64,000 nucleotides of DNA from UBA12481 sp012523435. GTDB taxonomy: Bacteria; Bacteroidota; Bacteroidia; Bacteroidales; UBA12481. The translations under genes and the position numbers were made by a program. The notes below the pieces were generated by a model that made no database searches, was not told the origin of the DNA, and worked only from the letters and a program-made list of their open reading frames with translations. This document shows, piece after piece, positions 1-8,952 of this stretch (its first letter is position 1; each line of letters starts with the position of its first letter). The DNA is taken from positions 1 to 64,000 of the forward strand of contig JAQUCP010000003.1 of assembly GCA_028686135.1 (NCBI GenBank), in the 5' to 3' direction.

Positions 1-131
1 ATCTGAAGAACCAGTATGGTATTCCGATTGCCAGTGGGGCATACATCATTCACGTCAACGCTCCGGGCATCGGAGAGAAGGTGGTGAAATGGTTTGGTGC
101 CCTGAGGCCACAAGATTTACAATCACTATAA
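1..131 (+). CDS. C-terminal tail of a large secreted surface protein (partial)
   Basis: An open frame enters from the left edge (first full codon at base 3) and ends at TAA 129-131. It encodes about 42 residues, including SGAYIIHV and VKWFGALRPQDLQSL. This SGxYxIHV followed by a KWFG tail resembles the end of large Bacteroidota surface proteins that carry an FlgD-like or T9SS-type C-terminal beta domain. The body of the gene lies outside the window, so the function is unknown. The stop is 4 bases from the convergent GH97 stop codon. Confidence 0.6.
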   Translation, partial: LKNQYGIPIASGAYIIHVNAPGIGEKVVKWFGALRPQDLQSL

Positions 132-135
132 AATA

Positions 136-2100
136 CTATCTTTTTAGCCTTAAAACAGCGGCATAGCCACCTCCTGGAGCCATTTCAAGAACGAGACTGT
201 CACCTGATTTTACCGTCCTAACAGTCTTTTGAAAATCTTCGGCGTATTGGTCGGCGTTGATTCCATCCTTCCATTCGGTCAATTCATACGTGCCGGCAGG
301 CAGAAAATCCAGCGCAATGTCTAAATCTCTTGCACTCCAATCCGTTATGGCACCAATGTACCAGTTATCGCCTGATTGTCTGGCTACAGCGACATAATCG
401 CCCACTTTTCCAGCAAGCGGAACGGTTTCGTCCCATACCGATGGCACTATTGAAAGAAATGCCATGGTTTCAGGCTCACGATAGTAAGCTGAGGGAGCAT
501 CAGCCAACATTTGTAGCGGGCTCTCGAATACGACATAGAGGCCAAGCTGATGACAGCGCGTTCCCTGGCTCATCGGCCTGGTGTAAGCAGCATTATAATT
601 GGACTTTTCGGCATTTCGCATCGCACCGGGGGTATAATCCATCGGTCCGGCAAACATCCGGATAAAAGGAAGCGTGCAATCATGATCCGGGGTGATTTCG
701 GCACTCCACTTGCAGTTCTCCAAGCCCTTAACTCCCTCTCTGGTAACCATATTAGGATATGTGCGCTCGATTCCACAAGGCTTGTAGGATCCATGAAAAT
801 CGACTAAGAGATGTCGTTCTGCAGCAGCTTTTGAAACTCTCCAATAGTAATTCACCATCCACTGATCATCGCGTTGCATAAAATCAACCTTGATACCTTT
901 AACCCCCCATGTTTTAAACTGATCCAATGCACGGTCCAGATCCTTATCCAGCGCATTCCAAAGGCACCAGAGGATAATCCCAACACCCTTGCTCTCAGCA
1001 TAACGGCAAATCTCCGCAACATCTACATCCGGACTGATGCTGAACAGATCGGAAGGCACCGACCATCCTTCATCAAGAATGATATACTCCAAACCAAAAT
1101 CAGCTGCAAAATCGATATGATACTTATAAGTCGCGGTATTCACCCCCGAACGGAAGGGAACACCCTTATTGTTGTTAGCATTCCACCAGTCCCAGGCTAC
1201 TTTACCCGGTTTAATCCAGGAAGTATCGTCAATTCTGGATGGTGATGCCAAACGATAAACAATATCGTTACTGATAATATCCTTGTGGCTAGCGGCAAAT
1301 GCAGCGACACGCCAGGGGAAGTAACGGGTACCCGAAGTTTTGGCAATATAGGAGGCTACCGTTGCCGGGCGAACATTTCGATCGCGGATCAATTCCTCGG
1401 TTAAAACCACCGGAGGATGTTTAACCCCAAAGCTCTTTCCTGATGTTCCAAATACATAAATCCCGGGATAATCCTCCAAATCAGCTTCAGTGATCAGTAC
1501 TGCAATGCCATCAGCCCGATCTACCATAAAAGGAGTAGAAGAGAGCGTATCGGCAGTTGCTTCACTGATCCTAAAGTGACGGTAAAGTCTTTCACTATGA
1601 GTAAAGGTGCTGACATCCGTAGGAATGTAGAGATAATCATCCTGTGGAAAGGACATTGAGGCCTGTTCCGACTTGACCAGGATCTCACCATCCAGATCTG
1701 TCTTAAAGCGATAGGCGACGCCATCATCATAAGCCCTGACTATCAGCCTGTAAGGATCTCTGAAAATGATTTCCATTTCCGTATAGTGATCACGAATGGC
1801 CGTGCGCTTCTGACGTACCGGAGGATAGATGGTTTGATCAACTTTCTTGTTGTTAACCCGTCGAACCCTTGGGGCCTGGCCGAAAACAGGTCCATCTTCC
1901 AGTTCCAACTCCAGCGGACCAAATCTGACCATCTCCTTCTCCTGGAAAAACCCGGTAGCCATGATGCCAGCATCTTTTTCCACCTCGATCACCATTTTGG
2001 TTAGTCCATTAGGTGACACCACAATGTACTCCTTGGCATGGCTGTTCCAGCCAGATCCAATCATCAGGATAACAACTAAAAAGAGAACAACCTTTTTCAT
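136..2100 (-). CDS. Exported glycoside hydrolase family 97 protein
   Basis: A 654-residue protein with a Sec signal peptide (residues 1-22), so it probably acts in the periplasm or on the outer membrane. The order is an N-terminal beta-sandwich (about 25-290), a catalytic (beta/alpha)8 barrel starting near VAWDWWNANN (301-310), and a C-terminal beta domain (about 560-654). GH97 enzymes cleave alpha-glucosides by inversion (SusB type) or alpha-galactosides by retention. Here D406 in KVDF and E455 in TREG sit where the retaining group carries its nucleophile and acid/base, so alpha-galactosidase-like retention is my inference. No SusC/SusD pair is present, so this is not a classic polysaccharide utilization locus. 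The galactose genes at 14-17 kb fit an alpha-galactoside substrate but are not linked to it. The next gene upstream on this strand is GH172. Confidence 0.88.
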   Translation of the reverse strand: MKKVVLFLVVILMIGSGWNSHAKEYIVVSPNGLTKMVIEVEKDAGIMATGFFQEKEMVRFGPLELELEDGPVFGQAPRVRRVNNKKVDQTIYPPVRQKRTAIRDHYTEMEIIFRDPYRLIVRAYDDGVAYRFKTDLDGEILVKSEQASMSFPQDDYLYIPTDVSTFTHSERLYRHFRISEATADTLSSTPFMVDRADGIAVLITEADLEDYPGIYVFGTSGKSFGVKHPPVVLTEELIRDRNVRPATVASYIAKTSGTRYFPWRVAAFAASHKDIISNDIVYRLASPSRIDDTSWIKPGKVAWDWWNANNNKGVPFRSGVNTATYKYHIDFAADFGLEYIILDEGWSVPSDLFSISPDVDVAEICRYAESKGVGIILWCLWNALDKDLDRALDQFKTWGVKGIKVDFMQRDDQWMVNYYWRVSKAAAERHLLVDFHGSYKPCGIERTYPNMVTREGVKGLENCKWSAEITPDHDCTLPFIRMFAGPMDYTPGAMRNAEKSNYNAAYTRPMSQGTRCHQLGLYVVFESPLQMLADAPSAYYREPETMAFLSIVPSVWDETVPLAGKVGDYVAVARQSGDNWYIGAITDWSARDLDIALDFLPAGTYELTEWKDGINADQYAEDFQKTVRTVKSGDSLVLEMAPGGGYAAVLRLKR

Positions 2101-2175
2101 ATCATTCTATAATTTAATTATTTACAAAAAATTTGTATTAAAAGCTACTGATTGAATGGAGCAGCGATATACGGC
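2101..2175. other. AT-rich gap with a small inverted repeat
   Basis: The spacer between the GH97 and GH172 genes holds the hyphenated palindrome TACAAA-AAA-TTTGTA at 2123-2137, 23 bases upstream of the GH97 start codon. It could be an operator for a dimeric regulator or chance in AT-rich DNA. I see no clean -7 box here, so the two genes may share a transcript. Confidence 0.3.
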
Positions 2176-4248
2176 TTACTGTTTTCTCACCCAAATAAAA
2201 TCCAATCCCACAGGAGCAGGTTTCTCGCCGGCTGGTTTGATTGTCAGGGTATGCAATCCTTCTTTAAGTTCGATAGACGCTGACATCAAGTTTCTTGCAA
2301 CATCACGGTAACCGGTTCGCAGGTCGTGTATTGTCTTCCCTCCTAACTGAAGGGGCTGACCATCTAGATCTATTTGAATCTGGCCCGATTCGGCCATCCG
2401 GGCAACAATGAAGCCCAGAATATAGTTACCATCACTTGAAACCGGGAATGTCATGACTAACTCTTCATCCATCGATGCAGGCTTCCACACCACCAGATCG
2501 TAATCTGCCCATTTCGGGTCGCGCCACAGTTCAACGGGAGGATAACCTGTAACGAGATCTTCAACCTGATAGAATATCGCGTTGGCACAATGCCCTTCGC
2601 CTTCGGGCCACCAATAGGAAGGAAGTTCCAAATGCCGAAGATCGGAGTCAGTCATCGGTAGATGATCATCCCGCCCGCCTGGAACAGCATAGAGATAAAT
2701 CATCCGGGCATAGCTAAAATCTTCAACTACGCGGTGGCTATTGAGTTCCATATAGAAATCCAATCCCTGATCGAACAGGATATTATCGAGGATATGCCAC
2801 CGATAGTTGGTTACAAAACCCCGGTTGGCCGGTCCGTCATTCCGCGGCTGCCCGCAATAGGGAAGCATAAACAGTTCTTCCGACGACCAGGCATAGTTAA
2901 AGTAATCTTCCGAGCCAGTACCGATAAATGATGCTTTTAAGTTATGGTCAATGAAAATCTTCTCGTCTCCCTCGCCCCACCAGTTTCCATAAGAAGTGGG
3001 CACTGATGTCGGGTTCATCAGGTAGGCTGCAGCGCCGACCATCCGGCCTTTGCCCCGGAAGAGTAGATAGGGAATGTCTTTAACCTGTGACGGGTCAGAC
3101 AGCAAACCATGATCTACCCGCCAGCGGGCTCTGAAGTGCATCGATTCACCCTCTTTCCAACGAGATGGGGTCTCCATTATCTTCGTGGTCACTGTAACCT
3201 CTTGATCACCAAAGTTCTCAAACCACAGCTCCGCGGTATCCCGAAAAGGCATCTCAAAGCGGCAGATCATCCAACCATCGGATTGAACAGTGAACGGCAG
3301 TGATTCATAAGGATTTATGCCCGGCGCCACACCAAAGAAATCTCCTACCGGGGTATGAACCTGTCCCCAAGGTGAACCATCGAACCGAACATCCATAACC
3401 GTCTGACGTAGAGCTTTATCCAGATTTTTTGCTACCAATTTAATCGCTAATCGGCGAATGGTTCCACTCCCCCCCAACGAATGCAACATTTTTTTCTCTC
3501 CAGGTTTTAGCCAAACAACCTGCTGGCTAGCGTTGACCAGGTCCTGATCGAGATGAGTGGAAGGATCAGCCATGATAGCAGCAACCTCATCGAGCCGGCT
3601 GATGTTATCCCTGATATCACGCGGAGTTAGAGTCCTAACTTTCGTTCCAGGCTCATATAACCTCATCTGGACATGATAAAAATGTAGCTGCCGGATATCT
3701 CCTTTCCACTCAATCCGGCACCCTTTGGCAAAAGGGATAGGATAATAGCAGGCGGTGTTTTGAAAAAGTGTTCCCTCCCAGGCCGCTCTGGGCTTCTCTC
3801 CTAGGATTGATTCCCAGGCATGGAAAAAGAAATCCTGCGCAGGACCCTGATAAATAGGCTCTTTCTGCTGATCCAGCCACATGGTGACTTCACCCGCAAA
3901 CTGAGCAGTCCACAGACGTACAATTGCTCCGGGACCTTTCACATCGCAAATGAGGTACTCGCCAATTCCATTGGCATCAGGCTGACGGAGGACAGATTCA
4001 AATCCAGGGATCGGTTCACCGCCAAAGCCGTCGGCATTACCAAACCACCCGGGCTGATCGGGTGCAACACTGCGACGATCATAGGATGAGTACTGAACTG
4101 AGCTAAAAGTGGGACCTGTTAAAGTAGTCAAACCGGGTAGATCGATCAGTTCTTCAATCAGGGAAGCGGTAGTGACTGTCTGGGCTTCAAGGAATTGAGC
4201 CGAAAAAAGCAGGCAGATGGCAATTACTGTTCCGAAAAATCTTTTCAT
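2176..4248 (-). CDS. Exported DUF2961 / glycoside hydrolase family 172 protein
   Basis: A 690-residue protein with a signal peptide (about 1-22, ending FLEA). The N-terminal half has the DUF2961 signature: YSSYDRRS, a PGWFGNADGFG stretch, GPGAIVRLWTA, and a later GTGSEDYFNYAW segment that forms the core. DUF2961 proteins are now placed in GH172; characterised members act on fructofuranosides or D-arabinofuranosides. The last 150 or so residues look like an added beta-sandwich. The substrate cannot be read from sequence. It precedes the GH97 gene by 75 bases on the same strand, so co-expression is likely. The family is firm and the substrate open. Confidence 0.85.
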   Translation of the reverse strand: MKRFFGTVIAICLLFSAQFLEAQTVTTASLIEELIDLPGLTTLTGPTFSSVQYSSYDRRSVAPDQPGWFGNADGFGGEPIPGFESVLRQPDANGIGEYLICDVKGPGAIVRLWTAQFAGEVTMWLDQQKEPIYQGPAQDFFFHAWESILGEKPRAAWEGTLFQNTACYYPIPFAKGCRIEWKGDIRQLHFYHVQMRLYEPGTKVRTLTPRDIRDNISRLDEVAAIMADPSTHLDQDLVNASQQVVWLKPGEKKMLHSLGGSGTIRRLAIKLVAKNLDKALRQTVMDVRFDGSPWGQVHTPVGDFFGVAPGINPYESLPFTVQSDGWMICRFEMPFRDTAELWFENFGDQEVTVTTKIMETPSRWKEGESMHFRARWRVDHGLLSDPSQVKDIPYLLFRGKGRMVGAAAYLMNPTSVPTSYGNWWGEGDEKIFIDHNLKASFIGTGSEDYFNYAWSSEELFMLPYCGQPRNDGPANRGFVTNYRWHILDNILFDQGLDFYMELNSHRVVEDFSYARMIYLYAVPGGRDDHLPMTDSDLRHLELPSYWWPEGEGHCANAIFYQVEDLVTGYPPVELWRDPKWADYDLVVWKPASMDEELVMTFPVSSDGNYILGFIVARMAESGQIQIDLDGQPLQLGGKTIHDLRTGYRDVARNLMSASIELKEGLHTLTIKPAGEKPAPVGLDFIWVRKQ

Positions 4249-4359
4249 CGATTTGGGTTTTGTATTTTAGAAGCTGTTAAGAAGCTTTAAAAATAACGAT
4301 TTATATGTAGAGAGAAAACCCTTTCTAATTGACTCATTATTAACAACAATACTTTTCAA

Positions 4360-5487
4360 ATGAAAAAAATGACTATGAAGCTGGCTCTTCTGTTTATTCT
4401 ACTGCCAGCCTTCCTGGCTGCCCAGGATTCAAAAGAGACCCAACCAGGCTTTGAGATGAGCGTGATCCGACAAGCTCCGACCACCTCCGTAAAAAGCCAG
4501 GCATCAACCTCCACCTGTTGGTGCTTTGCCACCACCTCGATGCTCGAGAGCGAACTCCTCAGGATGGGAAAGGGTGAGATCGGGCTGTCCGAGATGTTCA
4601 CCGTTCGTCACGTCTATGTTGCAAAAGCCGAAAACTATGTCCGGTTTCACGGCACATCCAATTTTGCCGAAGGTGGAGAGCAGCATGACGTTCTTAACTC
4701 TATCCGCAAGAATGGTATCGTGCCCCGGGATGTTTATGAAGGTCTCGAATACGGTGAACCCCAGCACCGCCATGGTGAGATCAGCACCGTTCTCTCCGGT
4801 ATCGTCAAAGAAGTGGTGCGTAACCGTAACGGTAAGCTCACACCGGTATGGCTGACAGGCTTTAATGGCGTTCTGGATGCCTACTTCGGTGAACTTCCCC
4901 TATCATTCTCATGGGATGGACAGATGTTTACCCCGAAGGAGTTTGCCAACCACCTGGGAATTAATCCCGATGATTATATCATGATCTCCTCTTTTAATCA
5001 TCATCCCTTTTATGAGGAGTTTGTGATCGAAATCCCCGACAACTGGGCACAGGAGCCAGTTCATAATGTCCCGATTGATGAATTGATGGAAGTCATTGAC
5101 TATTCCCTCGAAAAAGGAATCTCAATATCTTGGGCTGCTGATATTACCGGACTCCGCTTTAATGAAGGCTTTGGCCGCATCATGGAGGAAGGAGCCGATA
5201 TCAACGACCCCGCAGCTCCGGAAAAAACAATCAGTCAGGAGGATCGCCAAGAAGTATTCGACAACTATAACCTGACTGATGACCACGCCATGCATCTGGT
5301 AGGCTTGGCCACCGATCAGTTTGGCCATAAATATTACATGGAGAAAAACTCATGGGGCGATGGCGGAAAATTCAAGGGATTCTCCTATATGTCAGCTCCT
5401 TTTATGCGCCTACGTACGGTGTCAATCATGGTACATAAAGACGGTATTCCATCACACATTGCCAAAAAAATCGGCTTAATCAACTAA
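4360..5487 (+). CDS. Exported C1 family cysteine peptidase, bleomycin hydrolase (PepC) type
   Basis: A 375-residue papain-fold peptidase. The triad is C53 in STCWCF, H309 in DDHAMHLVG and N330 in EKNSWG, the order and context of bleomycin hydrolase/aminopeptidase C. Cytosolic PepC enzymes are longer (about 450 residues) and have no signal. This protein starts with a signal peptide (MKKMTMKLALLFILLPAFLA, then AQ), so it is exported. Family members are mainly aminopeptidases. A second copy follows after 13 bases, probably in the same transcript. The gene diverges from the GH172 gene. Confidence 0.88.
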   Translation: MKKMTMKLALLFILLPAFLAAQDSKETQPGFEMSVIRQAPTTSVKSQASTSTCWCFATTSMLESELLRMGKGEIGLSEMFTVRHVYVAKAENYVRFHGTSNFAEGGEQHDVLNSIRKNGIVPRDVYEGLEYGEPQHRHGEISTVLSGIVKEVVRNRNGKLTPVWLTGFNGVLDAYFGELPLSFSWDGQMFTPKEFANHLGINPDDYIMISSFNHHPFYEEFVIEIPDNWAQEPVHNVPIDELMEVIDYSLEKGISISWAADITGLRFNEGFGRIMEEGADINDPAAPEKTISQEDRQEVFDNYNLTDDHAMHLVGLATDQFGHKYYMEKNSWGDGGKFKGFSYMSAPFMRLRTVSIMVHKDGIPSHIAKKIGLIN

Positions 5488-5500
5488 TTCCCTGAATATT

Positions 5501-6643
5501 ATGAAGACAATACCATATCCCCGGCTTCTCACTCTTCTCATTGCCCTGTTGCTCGTCATTCCTGCATACCCACTGGGTGGCAAAAAGAAAAAAGAGAAAC
5601 CTCCTTATCGATTTACGATCGAAATTGAACACCCGCGAACACCAGTGAAAAACCAGGGCTCATCCAGTACCTGCTGGTCATTCTCAACTATCTCCATGCT
5701 GGAATCAGAAATGATCCGCATTGGAAAACCTGAGACTGAACTGTCTGTTATGCACGTGGTTAGGAACACCTACTGCGATAAAGCAACCCAGTATGTCAGA
5801 TGGCACGGGAACCTTGAATTCGGACCAGGGGGTGCGAATCATGATGTGATCAACTCGATCCGCCGTTACGGTATCGTTCCGCTATCAGTGTACACAGGAA
5901 ATCAAATTGGTGAAAACCGGATCATCCATGGTGAAATGGATGCTGTACTCAAGGCTTATGCCGATGGAATCGTAAAAAATCCTAACAGAAAGCTGAGTCC
6001 GGTATGGAAAACGGGGTTCGAAAATCTGATTGATGCCTACTTGGGGGAAATCCCGGAATCATTTGAATATAAAGGAACCAGCTATACCCCGGCCTCCTTT
6101 GCCGCTTCGCTCGGCTTAAACCTGGATGATTATGTGGAGATCTCCTCCTTTAACCATCACCCCTTCTACGAAACTTTTGTCCTGGAAGTACCCGACAATT
6201 GGGTTCGCGGATCAGTGTATAACGTACCGGTCGAAGATCTGGAACGCATTGTTGATCATACAATCCGGAACGGCTACACCGTTGCCTGGGCGGCAGATCT
6301 CGATAAAGGATTCAATTTCACCCTCGGAGTCGGAGTGGTTCCTCCCGATAATTGGGATGGGAAAACTTTTAAGCCAGGCATGGAACCGGACATTACCCAG
6401 GAACGCAGACAAATGGAGTTTAACACCTTCCAAACCACAGACGACCACGGTATGCACCTGGTTGGAATAGCCCATGATCAGGATGGCAATAAATACTATC
6501 TGGAAAAAAATTCATGGGGAATGGGCAACCAATACAAGGGATATTCTTATATATCAGCCCCTTATGTAAAACTTAAGACCACTTGTATCATGGTCAATAA
6601 AAACGGAATCCCGGCAGACATCCGTGAAAAACTGGGGATTTAA
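5501..6643 (+). CDS. Second exported C1 cysteine peptidase, tandem paralogue
   Basis: A 380-residue paralogue of the preceding gene, alike along its whole length (SMLESE, GGxxHDVxNSIR, SFNHHPFYE, NSWG). The triad is C58 in STCWSF, H316 in DDHGMHLVG and N337 in EKNSWG, so it should be active. The N-terminus is a signal peptide followed by a lysine-rich stretch (GGKKKKEK, 26-33). It lies 13 bases downstream of the first copy and its last 4 bases overlap the stop of the convergent hydrogenase-like small subunit. The pair looks like a tandem duplication that has since diverged in detail. Confidence 0.87.
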   Translation: MKTIPYPRLLTLLIALLLVIPAYPLGGKKKKEKPPYRFTIEIEHPRTPVKNQGSSSTCWSFSTISMLESEMIRIGKPETELSVMHVVRNTYCDKATQYVRWHGNLEFGPGGANHDVINSIRRYGIVPLSVYTGNQIGENRIIHGEMDAVLKAYADGIVKNPNRKLSPVWKTGFENLIDAYLGEIPESFEYKGTSYTPASFAASLGLNLDDYVEISSFNHHPFYETFVLEVPDNWVRGSVYNVPVEDLERIVDHTIRNGYTVAWAADLDKGFNFTLGVGVVPPDNWDGKTFKPGMEPDITQERRQMEFNTFQTTDDHGMHLVGIAHDQDGNKYYLEKNSWGMGNQYKGYSYISAPYVKLKTTCIMVNKNGIPADIREKLGI

Positions 6644-7401
6644 CCCCACCCGTCTCCTCGGATCAAATCCATCACTCCGTTGATAAAAGTGAGTGGATGG
6701 GCCGGATTTCCGGGAACAAAAAGATCTACAGGATAACGATCAAGAAAAGTCCGGTCAACCACCGGACTTTTCCTATAAAGCCCACCGCCAATAGCCTCAC
6801 TGCCGACCAGGATAATGATCTTCGGTTCCGGTATAGCATCATAACAAATCTGGAGAGCCTCGGCCATATTCACCGATATTGGACCCGTGATCACCATTCC
6901 ATCGGCATGACGGGGTGAGGCAACAAACTCAATACCATAGCGGCCCATATCAAAGTTTACGTTCCCCGCGGCATTTAACTCCATCTCACCACTGTTGTCA
7001 CCCGCCGCCGACACCTGCCGGAGCTTTAGCGAACGACGAAACAAACGCCGGATCTCCGGACGCACCAGCGTATCGTTAACCGTTGGACTTGGTCCTTTAT
7101 GAGTGATAATCAGTCGGTTTGGGTCGTTTGTTGCAATTCGATAATCATTGGTGAACCGCACAACCCCCGGACAAGCAAATTCACACTCCCGGCAAAAAAC
7201 GCATTTCCCCAAATTCAAGCCGAAAGGTGCTGCGTTAATGGCCCCAGTAGGACAAAGATCAGCCAACAAATCCGCCTCCCCTGCCAACGGCTCACGCTCC
7301 ACAACCGGCAAGCCCCGAAAAAGCGGAGACACCTGCGCGCGCCGAAGATCTGGCACAAACTGTTTCCCGTGACTTCTGACAATTCTTATGACTCGTCGCA
7401 T
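6640..7401 (-). CDS. NuoB/HyfI-like small subunit with N-terminal ferredoxin domain; proximal cluster ligands missing
   Basis: A 253-residue subunit of an energy-converting-hydrogenase-related (Ehr-like) complex. The N-terminal part is ferredoxin-like: C50 (CPTGAI) and C67, C70, C73, C77 (KCVFCRECEFACP), enough for one [4Fe-4S] cluster. Residues 118-250 follow the NuoB/HycG fold (FVASPRHADGMVITGP at 159-174). The four cysteines that bind the N2/proximal cluster in complex I and hydrogenases are all replaced: D135 and G138 for CxxC, E202 in VGSEAI, and N232 in PGNPAHP. It is the last gene of its operon, 12 bases after the large subunit. The homology is clear; the role of a subunit without this cluster is not. 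Confidence 0.85.
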   Translation of the reverse strand: MRRVIRIVRSHGKQFVPDLRRAQVSPLFRGLPVVEREPLAGEADLLADLCPTGAINAAPFGLNLGKCVFCRECEFACPGVVRFTNDYRIATNDPNRLIITHKGPSPTVNDTLVRPEIRRLFRRSLKLRQVSAAGDNSGEMELNAAGNVNFDMGRYGIEFVASPRHADGMVITGPISVNMAEALQICYDAIPEPKIIILVGSEAIGGGLYRKSPVVDRTFLDRYPVDLFVPGNPAHPLTFINGVMDLIRGDGWG

Positions 7402-7413
7402 TATTTCTTCCTT

Positions 7414-8952
7414 TTATAAATCGTGACCGCAATAGGAAAGGTTAAAACTCTTATTGCAGATTGGGAAATCGGATATCTCCTGATTTCTGACGGCTAAAGC
7501 CAATGCCATCCAATTATGAAAAGACGGATCCTTCACCTTGTACTGGATCATGTGCCCCTGGCTGTCAGTAATGGCAACATGACAGATCTCTCCGCGCCAT
7601 CCCTCTGCCAGGCTGAAAGCAATCGTATCAGGTTTCATTTTCAGTGAATAATCCGGCCGACAACCCACCGGATCCAGCTGTTCTAACTGATCCAGCCACT
7701 TGTGTATCATAGCAGCCGATTGCCTCACCTCCAGATTCCGGAGCATGCCCCTGGCCAAAACATCACCCGAATCGATGACTACGGGGTTGTGGGGTAAGGC
7801 TGCATAGACAAGAGACGGATGCGACTGACGAATATCCCGCTTCAATCCGCTGCTCCTGGCCGCCATGCCAACCGCACCAATGTTCATCGCCTGATTCGTC
7901 GTGACCATTCCAATGCCATCGAACCGTGAGAGAACACTAGGCGACGTGTAAATTACATCCGCCATATCCACATAACGTTTAATGCTGTCATTCAGTACAT
8001 TACGAATTGCTGCAATAACCTCCGCGGTAGCCGGATAGTGTGTTCCGGCCGGCCTGACTAAACCCTTGCCGAAGCGGTTTCCACACCAAAACTGCGTGGT
8101 ATTGATAACCGTGGTTCGTAAGGCTTCATTCACTACCTGACCGCTCTGATAGGCAACATCGGTGCAGAGAGCAGCCGTATCCCCAATATGAACCGCTATT
8201 CGCTCCATCTCCAGGGCAATAGCCCGCTCCAGATCAAGACGTGGTGGTGAGGAATAACCCGCTAAAGATTCCATCAGGGTGGCATGCGCAACGCTGTGCC
8301 CTACTGCTGTATCCCCAGCGACCGATTCAGCCAATAATGATCGAACTAACCCCGTGCGTGCAGTAGTCAGCAAAGACTCCACCCCCCGATGTTGATAACC
8401 GAGCATGATCTCCAAATGCATGACCCGCTCGCCATTGCAGATAAAACGAAAATGGCCAGGCTCAATAATTCCGGCGTGGATCGGCCCAACTCCTACTTCG
8501 TGATGCTCCTCGCCATCCATTTCAAAGAATGAATAATCCTTCCGCTCTAACTTTCCACTTTTAGCATATTCACGCAGATCGTAGGTCGTGAAACGAACCC
8601 CCTTCATCCAGGGATGCCCTTCGAAACGAACCCCAAAATTTTCGGCAATTTCCCGCTCAAATAGATGTAATTGTGGCACTTCGGGCGTCAGTGATTCCAA
8701 AGATGCTTCAATATTATCTAACTGATGTGACAACAAAACAAAATCATGATGCTCATCCCGGGCAATACAGGCGAGAAAACGCAGCCCTCCGGAATTCGGA
8801 TAAGCCATATAAAATAAACAATGGTTTGCTGGGTCACGAATCAAACTAGTTAGCTCGCTCATAAACGCCGAATAATCCATAATCGACACATTATCAATCG
8901 ATTGAAACTTACAGCTCATGTTATTCATCTGGCTTATCTCCTCAATCATCAT
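7414..8952 (-). CDS. NuoC/NuoD-like (HyfG/HycE-type) large subunit without nickel ligands
   Basis: A 512-residue fusion of a NuoC-like domain (about 25-135; LHLFEREIAENFGVRF) and a NuoD/hydrogenase large-subunit domain (about 165-512; HLEIMLGYQHRGVE, NRFGKGLVRPAG). In [NiFe] hydrogenases the L1 motif is RICGIC; here it reads SVAGDT (210-215), so A212 and T215 replace the cysteines. The C-terminal L2 DPCxxC motif is absent, and the chain ends SFNLSYCGHDL. It therefore cannot hold a normal NiFe site and belongs to the Ehr-like group between complex I and group 4 hydrogenases. The start overlaps the upstream gene by 4 bases, indicating translational coupling. The electron donor and acceptor are unknown. 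Confidence 0.87.
   Translation of the reverse strand: MMIEEISQMNNMSCKFQSIDNVSIMDYSAFMSELTSLIRDPANHCLFYMAYPNSGGLRFLACIARDEHHDFVLLSHQLDNIEASLESLTPEVPQLHLFEREIAENFGVRFEGHPWMKGVRFTTYDLREYAKSGKLERKDYSFFEMDGEEHHEVGVGPIHAGIIEPGHFRFICNGERVMHLEIMLGYQHRGVESLLTTARTGLVRSLLAESVAGDTAVGHSVAHATLMESLAGYSSPPRLDLERAIALEMERIAVHIGDTAALCTDVAYQSGQVVNEALRTTVINTTQFWCGNRFGKGLVRPAGTHYPATAEVIAAIRNVLNDSIKRYVDMADVIYTSPSVLSRFDGIGMVTTNQAMNIGAVGMAARSSGLKRDIRQSHPSLVYAALPHNPVVIDSGDVLARGMLRNLEVRQSAAMIHKWLDQLEQLDPVGCRPDYSLKMKPDTIAFSLAEGWRGEICHVAITDSQGHMIQYKVKDPSFHNWMALALAVRNQEISDFPICNKSFNLSYCGHDL

Noticed and set aside
4329..4357. TTG-N18-TACTTTTC as promoter of the first C1 peptidase
   Set aside because: The -7 box lacks the final G, spacing is short, and initiation would fall inside the coding region.
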